The notes: a model not told the origin generated them from the sequence alone. DNA of 64,000 nucleotides from Apostichopus japonicus (GCF_037975245.1 NC_092561.1:8742001-8806000); one strand, 5' to 3'; shown: positions 35,301 through 50,300, numbered from the stretch's first letter. Numbers and translations are program-made.

Positions 35301-38300
35301 TACAGATGGACGGACTATCAAATATCTGCAACTATTGTTTTCGAGGTACAGGAAGTATAGTAAAGTTTAATTACTTAAAGGGTTAAAGTCTTGGTGAACC
35401 TTAAACTCGTTCTAGTGAACTTTAAACAGGATTGCAGTGAACTTTATCATCATATATTTTAAACTTTGTAGACTTTATATTGGATATGAGGGCATTTATA
35501 TATTTTTTGTACGCTTTAATATTTTGTAGGTACATTTTATATTTTGTTCATCTTAATATTTTATAGGAACGTTTTCATATCTATGTACATTATTATACGT
35601 CTTATTATTTGTTGTTTTACATTATTTAATGTTTTGAGCTCTTGTTATCAAACAATTTCCATTGTATTTTTATATGATTGGCTGAATAAATATCTATCTG
35701 TTTATCTATCATACTAACAAATGTTTGCAGAAACGGAACTCTTTACTTCCCATTGTTGTACAAACAGTACTAGTACTGTACATGTATGCAAACAAAATTT
35801 AATTCAAAATTTTGACCGATTGTCCGAAGACAACGGCTGACCCCAAAAGTGGGCATCTGGTGACAGATTACTAGTATTGTAGTGTGATTTTTCCAGATGT
35901 TGGAAAATCTTTAATTCACACTTAAAAGTCAAAGCTTGAATACGTCTATAGTCCAGGCTACCTGTACGCAGCTTTCATGCACTCTGAGTATCGATTCTGA
36001 GCATGGGCAGGGCCCAGGGATATGACCAGTGGCACCTGGGGTTGTGGGCCTAAAAGGTTGTGAAAGCATGAGAACACGTCTGCAACATTGCACCAATAAG
36101 CTATAAAGGATGACACAAAAATGAATTTTTATATTTCTTTAATCGGAGATCATTGAAAACCAATGCTATCAGTCCAGGGCTGTAGTTCTATACTATGTAA
36201 TTTTGAGAAACGACCCATTGGACAATTGAGGTTCATCAGTTCAAGTGACTGGACTATTAAGTATTTAAGTCTAATACACCACCATGATTAGATCAGTTCC
36301 CCCGGATGCAACACAAAAATTTGATGGGGAAAACTACTACGACGGCCTCCAATGACAAGTTTATAATGTGTTACAGATTTGTCAAAGACAAATGGTTTTG
36401 AATGTCATTCAAGGATGCTCTATTGATTTAATTTGTGGTAAAGTGAAAATTTTCCTGTTTGGCTCTCCATGGGTGAACTTATTTTCTGTGTTTCTGAGTG
36501 TACAGTAGGGATATTAGTATATATTATAATGTATGTATTTAATTTGCTACTGTCACTTGCAATTTAATGGCTAAGACTACAGTAGTAGATACATTTGAGT
36601 TTAAATCTGGCTCATAGTCGTTCAGTGTTCTCAGCCTGTTCTGGTCACTGCACGTTTTGCTGGCCATTTGATTAAAAGAGGGGATATACTATGGCATAGC
36701 ACTTGCAATATTTCTTCATTTATAAATAAAGGTATTCCATTGCTGATTTAATAAAAAGGTTACTGGGTTATGTTCTAAGTACTTTTTTCAAGCTAAGTTG
36801 CATAAGCTAGGTTATGGACGTTGATCAATATTTGCTGTTATGTTAATTATATTATCTTTTGTGTTCTAATTCTCCAGTTTCCATTTCAGGATAGTTTTCG
36901 ATATACATGTACAGTGCATTTGTGGTTAGTATGTTTTATTATCATTGATTTGCTTATGTATTTGTTTGCGGCTGCTTTTCTTAACCGTTCTGAACTTGTG
37001 ACCTGAATAAACTGATGAAACTGGATACTACTGCAGTAACTGCACTGTGCTGTATTTCTTACCGCTAAGACCCCTTCCACGTTCTCCCCCCCCCCCCCTT
37101 GGACGCGTCTCTTATCATAATGTGAAGTTAAAACAGTTAAAGAAGGTTAAAACTGGTTTCCGTTGGGTAATTAGAATTTGAAAAACAATAGATAAACATT
37201 AACACTAAGGGCCTGCCTTGAGTAACCGACAATGATTCACTTGAACAATGACTCACTTACAGCCCTTGTAACTTTGTAGTCTGACCAAATCTAAAAAAGC
37301 TGAGATGTGAAGTTCTGAAAATTAAATGGGTACTATAAACTACTGAATACTGATACTAACAGTAATTATTTTGAACATTTCAATTACAGTGTACCTGTCA
37401 TCTTTGGGTTGTAAATTTATAAATTTGTGTTAGTCTGCCAAAACTAATTTTGGCAAATTTATACTCACTTTTATGCTTCAAATTTGAGAGAACTACTCAC
37501 CACCACCGTATTATAGAACTTAATTCTGTGTCCCACAGATTTAACATTTAAATTGCTTTGGGTAGAACTCATTTGGGCTTTTGTTTCTCTTTTACACTGT
37601 TTCAACTTACCGTCCAGAATTTAATCTGAATGTCATCTTCAGCCTTGTCAGCCTCTTCAGCCTTATCTCCTTCCTCTATTGTAATAGACATGTGGTTGAG
37701 GGGTGTAGTGGGGGGTACCTCATCACCTTCTGGTTCCCCACTAGGGTCAAATTCCTTCGAATTATCTGGCTTCTGGAATCCATCCTCCTAGAAAAAAACA
37801 AAATCAAAAACAAGAAAGGTTAAAACAATTTCCCACAAATGATTTCAAATTACATTCTTTCTGCATCCATGGGCAACATTCCAACATTATGGAGAACATG
37901 GGAGAAGCATTGCATGGTAGTTTATCACTCGACCAGTCACTGAGGACGTACAGTGTTTAAAAAGTAATGGTCAGTTTAAACAGTTACTATACTGTATATG
38001 TTCAGGGTCAAGGGAAATGTATCATTTGGGTTGAAATTGGAAAAGTACAGAACATGGTCAAATGTGGTATTGCTAGATAGTTAAGAAAGAGAACTTTATA
38101 TTTTACCACTGTGCTTGCAGAACAAAAATATAATAATTTAATAAAAAGTTATAGACATATATAACACATGCCAATTTGCACTTGTAAGTGTAATGCCAAA
38201 AATTCTCGAATTCTGGGGATATTTATTAACCACTGAAATTGCTAATGTTTTGGTGAACATAGCTGTTGGTTTAATGTTCCTATCCTTGTTTCCCTAAGTA

Positions 38301-41300
38301 ATATAACTTTTAGTCCAATAGCAATAAAAGTATTGAATCCCAAGCAGCAAAAACAGGCAAAAGGCTATACACTAAACAACACTGAACATTTTGTGTCGCT
38401 CTGTTACCATCGGAATTGTCCCTCCATTACTGTACAAGGTCAACTGTAGATTGGACAGTTGATGCCTGTTCATCTAATTTTCCCTTGGTGTATGTGAAGC
38501 AATGTATCAGCCAACACATGATATAAGTTACATGGTTAATGCAACTTAAGAACAGTGAATGTGACGTCTTCAAAAAAAAGGGGGGAAAACACATGTTCAT
38601 TTGGTGTCCCTCCGTTACCATGACCTTTTTCATGCCATATTTTTCCAACAGTAACAGCCACAAGAATTAAGTTTATGGGTATGAAGCAAGTAAGTACCTG
38701 TCTGGATAACCACACAAGTAATTGCAAAATACTCCCCCAAAATAATGCAAAGAGAGACAAAATGTGTAAGGAATACAGGCAAATGTCCCTCTGTTACCGC
38801 TTGACCCTGCCCATTGGTACATACAGTAAGAGTAAGAGTGCTGAGTCATGGGGAGACAGGCAAGTGAGGAAGATGAATAAATTATAAAATGTAAGACAGC
38901 ATTTATAAGGTAGTTGATATGAATCGGAAAAAACTCAATATTATTCGCAATCCTGGTTTCAGATGTCCCCGAAGCCAAATATAGGCTACTGTACCTTCTG
39001 ACACTTCTAAGGTAAAAACTTGTTAAATTATTCCTTTGAATAACTCATTCTGTGGCTTGAAACATTAATGGAGCTAGAGAACCTCAAAGCATTGAAGTTG
39101 GTCAAAGACGGTGTGTAATTATAGTGCAAGGCATGTTTGTCTATAGATTTCTGCTCATTTACTACCACTGAGGAGTACTCGCAGAACTGTGAGCTACAGA
39201 ACTGTAAGTAATCGAAGTACTCTTTACCAAATTTTTTTCTGGGCTTTATAAAACCCCATTTTGCCCCAATTTTTTATCTGGCCAGATATAAGTTCCAGAT
39301 CTGGAGCAGATCTGGCCCAGATTGATATTCCAGATCTGGCCCAGATCTGGATTCTTATATCTGGCCCAGATCTGGCATTTCAGTAAGGGATACTAAAGGC
39401 CTCGAGATTCTGGCTATCTACTGTACTGACTGACCCAAAGTGGATTTAGCTGTAACCTGCCAGTTAGTAATGAGGCACAGATCGCATTTCTCTGCCATAT
39501 GACATTGAAGAACATTTATAAGAGGTACAGTAAGTCGGTTAAGTACCTTCAGTCAAAGAATAGGCATGGAGAATCAACATTTCCATACCTGACTTAAGCC
39601 CTTATTATTTGCCCTCTGTATTTACTTGTTAAATATCAGCAAGCATCATTGGGCTACTCTCAAAGGCCTGTACACTTCATGCATCACTTTTACACTAATG
39701 TGTTAGCACTGTTAGTTAGTAAAATGCCAGCACTGAGAACTAGATATTAGGCAACTAATTATGTACAATTTTTTTTTAAACAACTTGCAGCATTTGTCAG
39801 CAAGTGGCTAACACTTGTGAAATTCTAGGCCCACGTACTAGAATATATTTCTTGTCAAAAGAAATGACACAGGTACTGCACTGTACGTACGTGAATCTGT
39901 GTCCGCCAGACCGGTACCTCTGACTGAAGTGGAAGGGTTTGACCCTGATCTTTGTAGTAGTTTCCAAGCATTGTAAGGGTGAAGACGTACTAGAAAATAT
40001 GTGTTATCTCTTGCGTGGCCTGCTCAGAGATACCAATACTAGGATACAGTGTGATAAGAAAGTACGATAGGACGCAGGGTGTGTGTATATCTGTACTATA
40101 CATGTATCAGAGTTAATGACTTAATTACTATACTACTACAGTAGCATGCAGTATTTGTACCTGCATAATACAGACGTTATCAACTGTTCATGACCTGTTC
40201 ACAACCGATACCAAGTGAACAAACTGTCGCAATTAAGTTGACTGGCAAAGCTTTTGCTTTGATGCATGATTTTATTTTGATCACCGATTGTGTGTGTATA
40301 CACATTTTACTAGAGTGCCTGTAATTTTTGGACCTGTATTTTACTTGAGCTACTGTACCTTTATTCTGCTTTAATTAAACTACATGTGGTAGGCTAACAA
40401 GCCTAACATGTATCTTCTTCACTCATGCACTTGGTGTGCATAGCTAAACTACTTGGCAGTACTAAGGTGGCAATTTATTTTAATAATAATGGATTATGAC
40501 TCCTTAAAGGAAGTGAAGACTGGCGCACAAAGAAACGTCTGATGCCGGTAATCTGAACTAGTTTCGAATGAGGTGTAACAGAAGTGTTAGACACCACCAT
40601 CAATCCCAGAAAATACACAGTCACACACAGCTTGCTACCGTCGGTAATAAGACACTAGTGTACAGCCAATACCCAAAACACATTGTGCATAGCAGCAATG
40701 TACATCTCAGGTCTACTGTAGATAAAAGATAACAAGGTATCACGTTTCATTACTGTCTGCATTTTGTAGCGACAAGAAAAAAAATTCACTTGCAAGCAAT
40801 GGAAATTTAATTTTTTTCAGAGGGCGGCACGCGGTTTGGGGCGATTCTTCTTAATTAATTGTACAGCAAAATCTTCACTCACCTTGGTTCTATCCACGAC
40901 TCCACTCTCCTTAAGGAATGTTAGTCTTGGTTTAACCGAAATTTAAATTGACATAAATGTATAAGTAGCCTACTCCCATGGCTGGAGTTCTTTTTAGTAT
41001 AATATTCTCACAAAGCAACTTCTAGGTACAGTACAGTAGCTCTAATCTGATGCCTGCTATAAAAAACAAAACAGCAAAATGACAAGTTTTGACCAAGGAT
41101 TGCTCCTGAAATATTCTTTTGGGACAAATAATTTGTGCTCTTCGCAGATGTCAGATGGATACGTCTACGTCTGTAGTATTTCTACAGTAATTGGTAATTA
41201 AGCTCAAGCTTTGAATTCTTGCTGTGGTCTTGACACTTGACAGGTGGCATGCCATTATTAATTACCCTGATCTGCTGGAGAAATCCTTTCATGAACCTTT

Positions 41301-44300
41301 GCTAGGTTGCTACAGTCTTATTAATTAATACAAAATATGACCTGTTTCTTTAGAGAATTTTGCTTCCATGCAACTCAGTCAGATATTTTGTGTGAACATG
41401 TTACCCAGTCAAGTGCAAGAAAACTTATTTAGCAATATTTAGCCATATTATTATTTAGCCATATTTTTATTTAGCCATATTTTTAATTAGCCATATTAAG
41501 CCATATTATTATTTAGCCATACTGTATTTAGCCAATGTACAGAGTGTCCAGATTTAACCAAGATGAAGATATTTAGCATGTTGAAGTTGTAAACATCAGG
41601 TTTATAATCTGTGCTGTTTTGGTCATCATAAACTCAATTGTGAAGAAGGCTTCAATAATAGATCAATGGTAGATCAATGTGCAGAACTGTTGGATTTGTG
41701 CTCTGTTATATCTTGGATTTTCATAAGCTTTACTTAACTCTTTGTGGCTAAATCATACTTTGTGAGCAGTTTTGAGCTTACTGTGGGCCTCAGTTTGGAC
41801 ATTTGTTTATATCTTTGCTGGATGGCTTGGATGTTTTTGGATTCAATTTGTGTGAAAATTCTACTGTATATGAGCATGTCCATTTACCATACCAGTTATG
41901 CTACAATCTAGCCTAATGTTATAGCTCATCATGTGAACCTATCACCATTTGCACAAATTCATATTTCAACTTTGAGATTTATTGCGAATTTATTTGTGCT
42001 AGTGTGCTTTGGTGTGAATTAGGATTCTGCCTTTTCCATCTGACAAGGCCCATTTCCTTGTACTCTTTTTGACATGGCAGCTTCAAGAAGAGGTTGTTGT
42101 GGTAGGTGTGAAGATAGAATAAGTGCAAGTGATAAGGCTGTTTTGTGTGACATCTGTAAACTTTGGTTTCACAAAGACTGAGGGACTAAATGAGGAGCTG
42201 TATGCAGCACTTAACAAATTTGGCCATAAAGGATCACAGGATATTCCATGGCAATGCAAGATATGCAAGAGGTATGCATCAGGCTTAATTGTGGAAATAA
42301 CAAAAATGAAGCAAAAGCAAGATAAGATGGAAGCAAAGTTATTAGAAATTGAAAACAAAACTAAAGAAGCAGAGAAATCCCTTGCACATATTGGTGACAA
42401 AGTGAGCAACAATGAAGGTAGAATTGAAGAGCTCGAAGGAAAGACTAATATTTCAGACCCCCAAGTATTTTCAATGCAAAAACAGGTCTCAGAGGAAGTG
42501 AAAGAAGCATTAGATAGACAAAGACGGAGAAAAAGAGTTGTCATTAATAACCTCATCAAGGATGAAGTTTCTGACGCAGAAGTTAAAGCTAATGTGGAGC
42601 AGCTTTTTCAAAAGTTTGATGTAAGCCCATCAGAAATTGTACTTGTGGAACGATTGAAGGACAGAAGATTTCTTAGCGTTGAATTACAACATGGTGAGGT
42701 TCGATCCAAGTTACTCAAACGGGCAAAAGAACTCAGAAATTACCCTGATTATATGAATATCTACATCAGACCTGATTTAACTTTCCTTCAGAGGAAAGAA
42801 GGGAAGCAGTTGAGAGAGGAAATGCAGTCAAGAATGAGGAATGGTGAAAAAAACTTAAGGATCATTGGGGGCAAAATTATTCAAGTGTTGGCCCCCAATA
42901 CCCCGCCACAGGAGTAATTTGGGATTCAGATGTAAATAGTGTAAATAGGAATTTTAGTTTTGTTCATGAAAAATCTCAGAAAACGCCAGTTAGCAAGGAC
43001 CATATAACTCTACAGGTGGATAAACTTAAAGTGTTTTATGTTAATGCGCGTAGCATTGTTAACAAGATATCTCTGTTGGAGGCATATATAAGTGAGCTGG
43101 AACCAGACATTGTTGGTATTAGTGAGTCATGGGTTATTGAATCAATTTTGGAAAGTGAACTAGATATTTCTGGATTCACTGCTTATGTTGTGAACAGAAA
43201 CCCTCTTAGAGCTTCAAGAGGTGGTGGTGTTATTTTATATGTGAAAAATGATTTATCTCATGAACTTGTTACCTCTTTTGATCCTACACATGAGTCTGAA
43301 AGTGTGTGGTGCAAAATAAGGACAAAACAACATAGTGAGGTGTTTATCGGTGTGTGTTATGATAGTACAAGCAATACAATTGAAGATAGTGACAAACTTT
43401 ATAATGTGATAAAATGTGCTTCAAAAGAGCATTCACTGATAATGGGTGATTTCAATCGAAGGGGAATTGACTGGTCAACGTTAACAGCCAACAGCGAGGG
43501 TCAAGCTTTACTTGATCTTTTTCAAGACCTTTTTCTCACTCAACATGTTTTTGTACCAACAAGAGGTGACTCTATACTGGATTTGGTTTTCAGTTCTGAA
43601 CCTGGGATGGTAGAAGATGTTAATGTTATGGAACGATTTGGAACTAGTGACCACAATATAGTCACGTTTCAGCTTATTGTTCAAGTGAATGTCAAAAAGG
43701 TGATTAACAAGTTCCGAGACTTTAGAAAGGCTGATTATGATGGGATGAGAAGATATCTGCAAAGTATTGATTGGAATAAGTTATTTGATGGTCTGAATAC
43801 TGTTGACATGTGGCACCATTTCAAGATTATTTTGAATAAGGCAATGGATGACTTTGTTCCCTGGAGTCAGAGAAAAAGAAGTAAAAAGCCTATTTGGATG
43901 GATTACAAGGCTTTTCAAGCACGCAAGAGAAAGTACAAGAAATGGAAACTATTCAGATTGTTACAAACAAAGACAGCAGAGTCAGAATATAAGAAAGCTC
44001 TTAATGAAGCTACAACAGAATTAAGAAGGTCTAAAAGACAGTTTGAAAGAAAACTCGGCGATAAGATTAAAGAAGATACAAAGTCATTCTATTCCTTTGT
44101 ACGTTCAAAATGTAAAACTAAAGATACTGTGGGACCTCTTCATAATTCAGAGGGTGATGTGGTGTTTGACAATCAATCTATGGCAAGTATATTGAATCAA
44201 TATTTTTCGTCGGTGTTTACTTGTGAATCAACTGAACATTTACCAGTGCCACATCGTGTTTTTACAAGAGGAAGTGAGGAAGTATTGTCAGGTCTGTGCT

Positions 44301-47300
44301 TTACTCATGATGATGTTTTAAAGAAGATTAAGAGCTTGAAGCCAAACAAAGCTCCAGGACCGGATAATGTGTATAATAACATTTTAAAGTCCATGGCTCC
44401 AGAAATTTCCGGCCCTTTTGCCATATTATTTAACAAATCTCTGGATGAAGGTATTGTCCCAGATGATTGGCGTGAAGCTAATGTAATACCTATCTTCAAA
44501 AAAGGTTCAAAGCATGATCCATGTAATTATCGTCCTGTAAGTCTGACATCCACGGCTTGTAAAATTCTGGAAATGTTGATAAAGGATGCTATTATTAAAC
44601 ACTTGGATGATCATCAATTATTAAAGGATACACAACATGGATTTACTAAAGGACGTTCTACTCTCTCAAATCTTCTGACTTTTCTTGAATATGTCACCAA
44701 TGAAGTTGACAAAGGTTATCCAGTTGATGTTGTATATCTTGACTTTGCTAAAGCTTTTGATAAGGTGGCACATAAAAGGCTTGTTTCCAAAATTGAATCT
44801 CATGGTATTTCTGGATCAGTGAGCGCATGGATTTCAGCCTGGCTTAATGGTAGAAGACAGCGAGTGGCTTTGAATGGTACTTTTTCATCATGGTTGCCAG
44901 TTAAAAGTGGAGTTCCACAGGGTTCAGTCCTTGGACCATCATTATTCTTGCTTTTCATCAATGATATTGATGATGAAATCTCTAGCCATGTTTTAAAATT
45001 TGCAGATGACACTAAAGTTTTTACCAGGATTGAAGATGAAAACGATGCATTATCTTTGCAAGAGGATATCAATAAGCTGCATCTCTGGTCTGAGAAATGG
45101 CAAATGTTATTTAATGTCAGCAAGTGTAAGATTCTGCACTTTGGTCATAATAACCATCGTTTCAACTACTTTATGAATGGTCAGCCATTAGAGACAGTGA
45201 ATGAAGAAAAGGATCTTGGTGTTATTGTTTCAAGCTCTCTCAAATTAAATACACAAGTTGTTGCCTGTGTGAAAAGAGCCAACAGGATTTTGGGAATGAT
45301 TTACAGAACTTTTGAAACAAAGGAACTTGTATTAATGTTGCAACTTTATAAAACTCTTGTTCGTCCACACTTGGAATTTGCCATTCAAGCTTGGAACCCA
45401 TATTTAAAAGGTGATATAGATTATCTGGAAAAAGTACAGAGAAGATTTACAAGGATGATACCTGTTTTGCAGCATTTGCCATACAATGAAAGACTTTCTG
45501 CTCTAAATCTCACAACATTATCCACCAGAAGACTAAGAGGAGATTTAATTGAAGCTTTTAAAATTATGAAAGGTTTTGTAAAAGCTAGCCCTCAATTATG
45601 GTTTGAATTTAGCGACATCTCTTTTACTAGAGGCCATTCAATGAAACTGTGCGCAAAATATTCAAAATTGAATGTACGCAGACATTTTTTTTCGGTCAGG
45701 GTTGTATCCGAATGGAATGCCCTTCCACAGTCTGCCATTGATGCTACCAGTATTAATCAGTTCAAGGGACTTTTGGACAGACATCTGCATTGTAGGGGAG
45801 TTACAAGAGCTGTGCTCTCTCTCCCTTCTTCATCCCACACTACATCTGTCTAGTGATGAGGTGTGGGATACAGGTGAATACAGGTGAATATAATTTCTTT
45901 CAATGGGCTTAATTAGAGGGCGCCCTCTATTTTGACATCAACCAGAAGCAAGTTAAACAAATTTTTCCTATTTCCCCAATCACTTTAGGCAATTCCGTGC
46001 AACCCCAGCCAGTTCCAACCCCTTTCCCATTACAGTATGTAAATAACTTTTTACAATTTTATCGATGTCGACGAAGTTTCGATGTCGACGAATTTTACCA
46101 ACGTCAAGTTAGCGTAACTCGGTATCTCCACCAAAATTCAAAATTTGGTCAAGATGTCGTGTTATGCTAACATGGTAACTCTACATCTTGCATGCATGTC
46201 ACCTTATGACCACTGTACAAAATAGTGTTTGTTATGTTTGGCATACATAGGACTAGCGGTGAGTGTGTGTAGATGGGGTTTGAAAGAAAAGTTTTCGGCA
46301 CCGGACGCAAGTTATTTGAAGGTTCTGCGTCCCTAGCTAAAAGATAACGTCCCAGACAAAAAATCCTGAAAGGTGTTCTTTGTACAGCCAACAATTTATG
46401 TGAAAAAGGCATGCAATATATGTTGCATGTACAGTACACTGTAAGGTCTAAAAATACAGTCTGTAACTTCCGTAAGATGAAACAAAAGCCTGAATGTTAT
46501 GTATGACCACGAATTGAATCATGGCAAATTGTGGGAAGCCCTCTAACAGCCTTGGGAAGTGCCGAGTTGAATTCCTATATCAATGGCAGCAATTCATTGT
46601 GGTGCGACACCTGTAAAGATCTTGTTTCCATCTATAGCCAACAATTTATGTGAGTTCATGAAATATGTTGCATAGCTGTACCTACAGTAGAAGGCTACAC
46701 CATACAGTATACTGTATGGTCTAAAAAATACACATTAAATGAGACATAAACAAATTCCCACGTAACATGGACACCATCTTAATTTCAATTTGTTAAGATT
46801 TCACTATCTTATTTTTAGTTTTCCTCTAACTAAACACAGCATAAATTACATTCTTTTTAACCACATGTAACATAAATCAGTCATTTTTACCCATGTAACA
46901 AGACACCATGTTCTTGTTGTTGCATTACTAACTACAGACTATGAGACCAGTCTCAAATCCATTTTTAACGTGATTTTTTTATCCCTTTATGAAAATTTCT
47001 CACTATATTGAAACTAGTATATACCATCTAAAAGTTTGTTCCAAATCCAAGAAAAAGTTTACCTACAGTATGTAACATCTTTTCTTTTTTGGACACCTTT
47101 TCATTTTCCTGCGATAGTTCGAACTTACAGTAATATGAGTAATATTACCAAACTCCACACATACTATGAGTCTATCCCTTCCAACTTGAAAGTTATGTTT
47201 ACAGTGAGTTTATACTGTATTTCCCAGGTTCAGAATACAGTAGTTCTATTACATGGTATTAATGCCTCTCTGTACATGAGTTCAGTGTGTACCTACGTAA

Positions 47301-50300
47301 CATAAGACAGTGCATCACAAACTGTAAGATATGATACCGTACAGGTCTACATAACATAAAACAGTGCATCATAAACTGTAAGATATGATACCATACAAGT
47401 CTATGTAACATAAGACACTGCATAATATACTGCGTAAGATATGATACCATACAGGTCTACATAACATAAGACACTGCATCATTAACTGCGTAAGATATGA
47501 TACCATACAAGTCTATGTAACATAAGACACTGCATAATATACTGTGTAAGATATGATACCATACAGGTCTACATAACATAAAACACTGCATAATATACTG
47601 TGTAAGATATGATACCGTACAGGTCTACGTAACATAAAACAGTGCATCATAAACTGTAAGATATGATACCATACAGGTCTATGTAACATAAGACACTGCA
47701 TAATAAACTGCGTAAGATATGATACCGTACAAGTCTATGTAACATAAGACACTGCATCATAAACTGTGTAAGATATGATACCATACAAGTCTATGTAACA
47801 TAAGACACTGCATCATAAACTGTGTAAGATATGATACCGTACAAGTCTATGTAACATAAGACACTGCATAATAAACTGTGTAAGATATGATACCATACAG
47901 GTCTACATAACATAAAACACTGCATCATAAACTGTGTAAGATATGATATAACATAAGACACTGCATCCTTAAAGTTCTGTGTAATAAACTTTATTGTTCA
48001 TTGTTATTACAGATGTGTGCTGTCAGTACAGAAGAATTGTAATCTGTCCCTCTTACCTACGTAAAGGCCCGGTCACACTACAGCGATATTTTATCGGAAT
48101 ACGGTCCGATTTTTCCGATTTTAGGCCGAAGAGTGAGGTTTGTGGTAGTGAATGTAATGAATGCAGTGGAATATTCGAATACCTACTTCAAATCTGAGGG
48201 GTTCTAGAACTGACTACATTCTGAAGTGACGTCACATCGAAAAACGATAAAAATCGGAAGAGAAATCGGATAGCTATCCGATAAAAGGAAACGGAGTCAA
48301 TATCAAAAGTTAGGAGAGGGCTATTCCACATTGGAATGGCTCAACAGATAGCAAATCAGGTCCTTTATCACTTTGGCTAGAAGACCCGAACGGAAAACAG
48401 GCTGTTTCGATTCCTCCGGGAAAATCGGATAGTATTCCTATAAAAAATCGGTATAGTGTGACCGGGCCTTAACACACAAGTTCAAAGATATATTAAAAAC
48501 ACTGTTTGTTACATATACAGTAGGTATATATGCAAAATTTCTAATGCAATTTTGAAAAGCATGAATTCATTCACAGTGTGAGACATAAATGATCGATATC
48601 TGTTTAGCTTCAGTGCTCTCCTGGAAGGAACACCAATAAAGCAATAACAAAAGCCACACATTCTGCCACAAAATTATTTCTATGAGAGAAATCAGACTAC
48701 ATAATCACAAGAAAAACATTTCATGAATGGTTTATCCTAAGGCTATCATTTTTGAACATCAGTATTACTACTGTACAGTACATCCAATTATCTCCATTTC
48801 ATGACCAAACACAACTTGATCTGATCATGTAGTGGAATATAAAGTATGAGTTGATGTGTGCACAGGTTTATACCCCAAATCCCAAATGCCATTGTGCCCA
48901 AACCTCACAAAATGGCCTCTCATGAAAAGAAGCGCCTGTTTTGTATCTAGTCTCTCAAGCATACCATTTGTGGGTACTTTCTGAGAAATGTAATATTCCT
49001 AAACATGAAAACTGCTGCGCACTGAATTATTAATTCCCCCACTTTAACACTACTGTATGTCTGGACACAGTTGGCAGTAAAAACAAAACAACCAACTTCT
49101 GTTACAAACTCACCTGCTGACGATCCCGGTTGCAAACGCATGGGTGCGAATTATCCATTGTTGTCGGATTAATCAGAGTTTAGAAACAACTGTGTTTTCT
49201 TACTAATTCAGATTGCGTGACATGCAGAGGAATGCTGAACCGCTCAGGTATACCACAGCCTATGTATGGTTGAACTGTTGTTTGTAAATATAGAGTAGTG
49301 GGAAATTCCAATAACGATTTTTTTTTCACTTGAATGATTATTAATAATTCAATTTAAAAAATCTTTTGTTGCAACTTTTTTCCTCAAAGATTTTAAAAAT
49401 TGTTGTACGTGTCAATCCGTTGAAAAAGTTGATATTATCCAGAATTCCCAACAAAAAATACACGACACTGTCCTTGTCCTTGTGTATTGAGGAAAACAGC
49501 TTACAGTTAATACAGACACTCATCTTAGTTTCACTTGAATGGTGAAAAAAAAATTCTTCCTCTAGTTTGAATCAAACATCTAACGTTTTAAAGAAAAGAT
49601 CTATGAGTGACAAATTTAGGCCTATTCAATCTTTAATTTCTACAGCACATACAACAACCAATATCATAATGATGCCATAGGTAAAGTGTACGATTTTATT
49701 GATCCACAAATGAGTTTCCCATCCAGACATGTTTTGTAAACATTGAGTGCTACAGTAGCTGCTGGTAGAAACTCCCCAGGAATTTTTGGTGAACATTTCA
49801 AGATCACACCACCTGAAAACTGGATAGATTGCAGACTGAAATTAAATGGGATTTCTGAGATGGGAAATCACTTTTCTTTACACTTTGGCAGACTTTATCC
49901 TATTACTTCCCCTTACCAGAACTTGCAGGTCAGTCAAAGGACTAAATAGCAATAAAATACAATTACTTAACAACATTAAAAAAAGAAATTAGAAAAAAAG
50001 TTTGGAAAAACAATCAATTTTTTCTTAACAGGGTACTGTAATTCAAGACAAAAAGACAAATTTTGCAAAAGCGGAAGGAGGAATTTATAGCTGTAGTGCG
50101 CCTTAAGCTGGCCAGTGGCCACACACGAAACCTAAATCAAATTTACAAAATGCAAGTTACACTAGGTTACTTTGGGTCAGATTGAGATTAAAAAGGGGTC
50201 GTGTTTAGTTCAGTGACTCCCAGGATGCCACATTTGAACATATATATCAATGCCCTTGTTCAAGGATGCACTAACTGTCTCATATATAATTTCTTCACTC

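Larger units (their letters stand above)
42074..45890 (+). mobile_element. CR1/L2-like non-LTR retrotransposon (LINE), nearly intact
   Basis: It lies antisense within intron 1 of the SLC28 gene. ORF1 (42074-42917, one frameshift) encodes a PHD-type zinc finger and coiled coil. ORF2 (reached from about 42848, ends 45853) encodes an apurinic endonuclease and reverse transcriptase. The 3' end carries two 10-bp tandem units (ACAGGTGAAT, about 45870-45890), the kind of short 3' repeat used by CR1/L2 elements instead of poly(A). The 5' UTR probably begins somewhere in 41540-42073; no target duplication was identified. Confidence 0.93.

Noticed and set aside
42123-42917. LINE ORF1 starting at 42123
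   Set aside because: Codon 42123 is GTG. The true start is more likely ATG 42074, with a 1-nt frameshift near 42180, because the zinc-finger ligands continue across it.
47288-47960. CRISPR-like regular repeats
   Set aside because: Repeats are contiguous and imperfect with no unique spacers, in a eukaryotic intron: a minisatellite.
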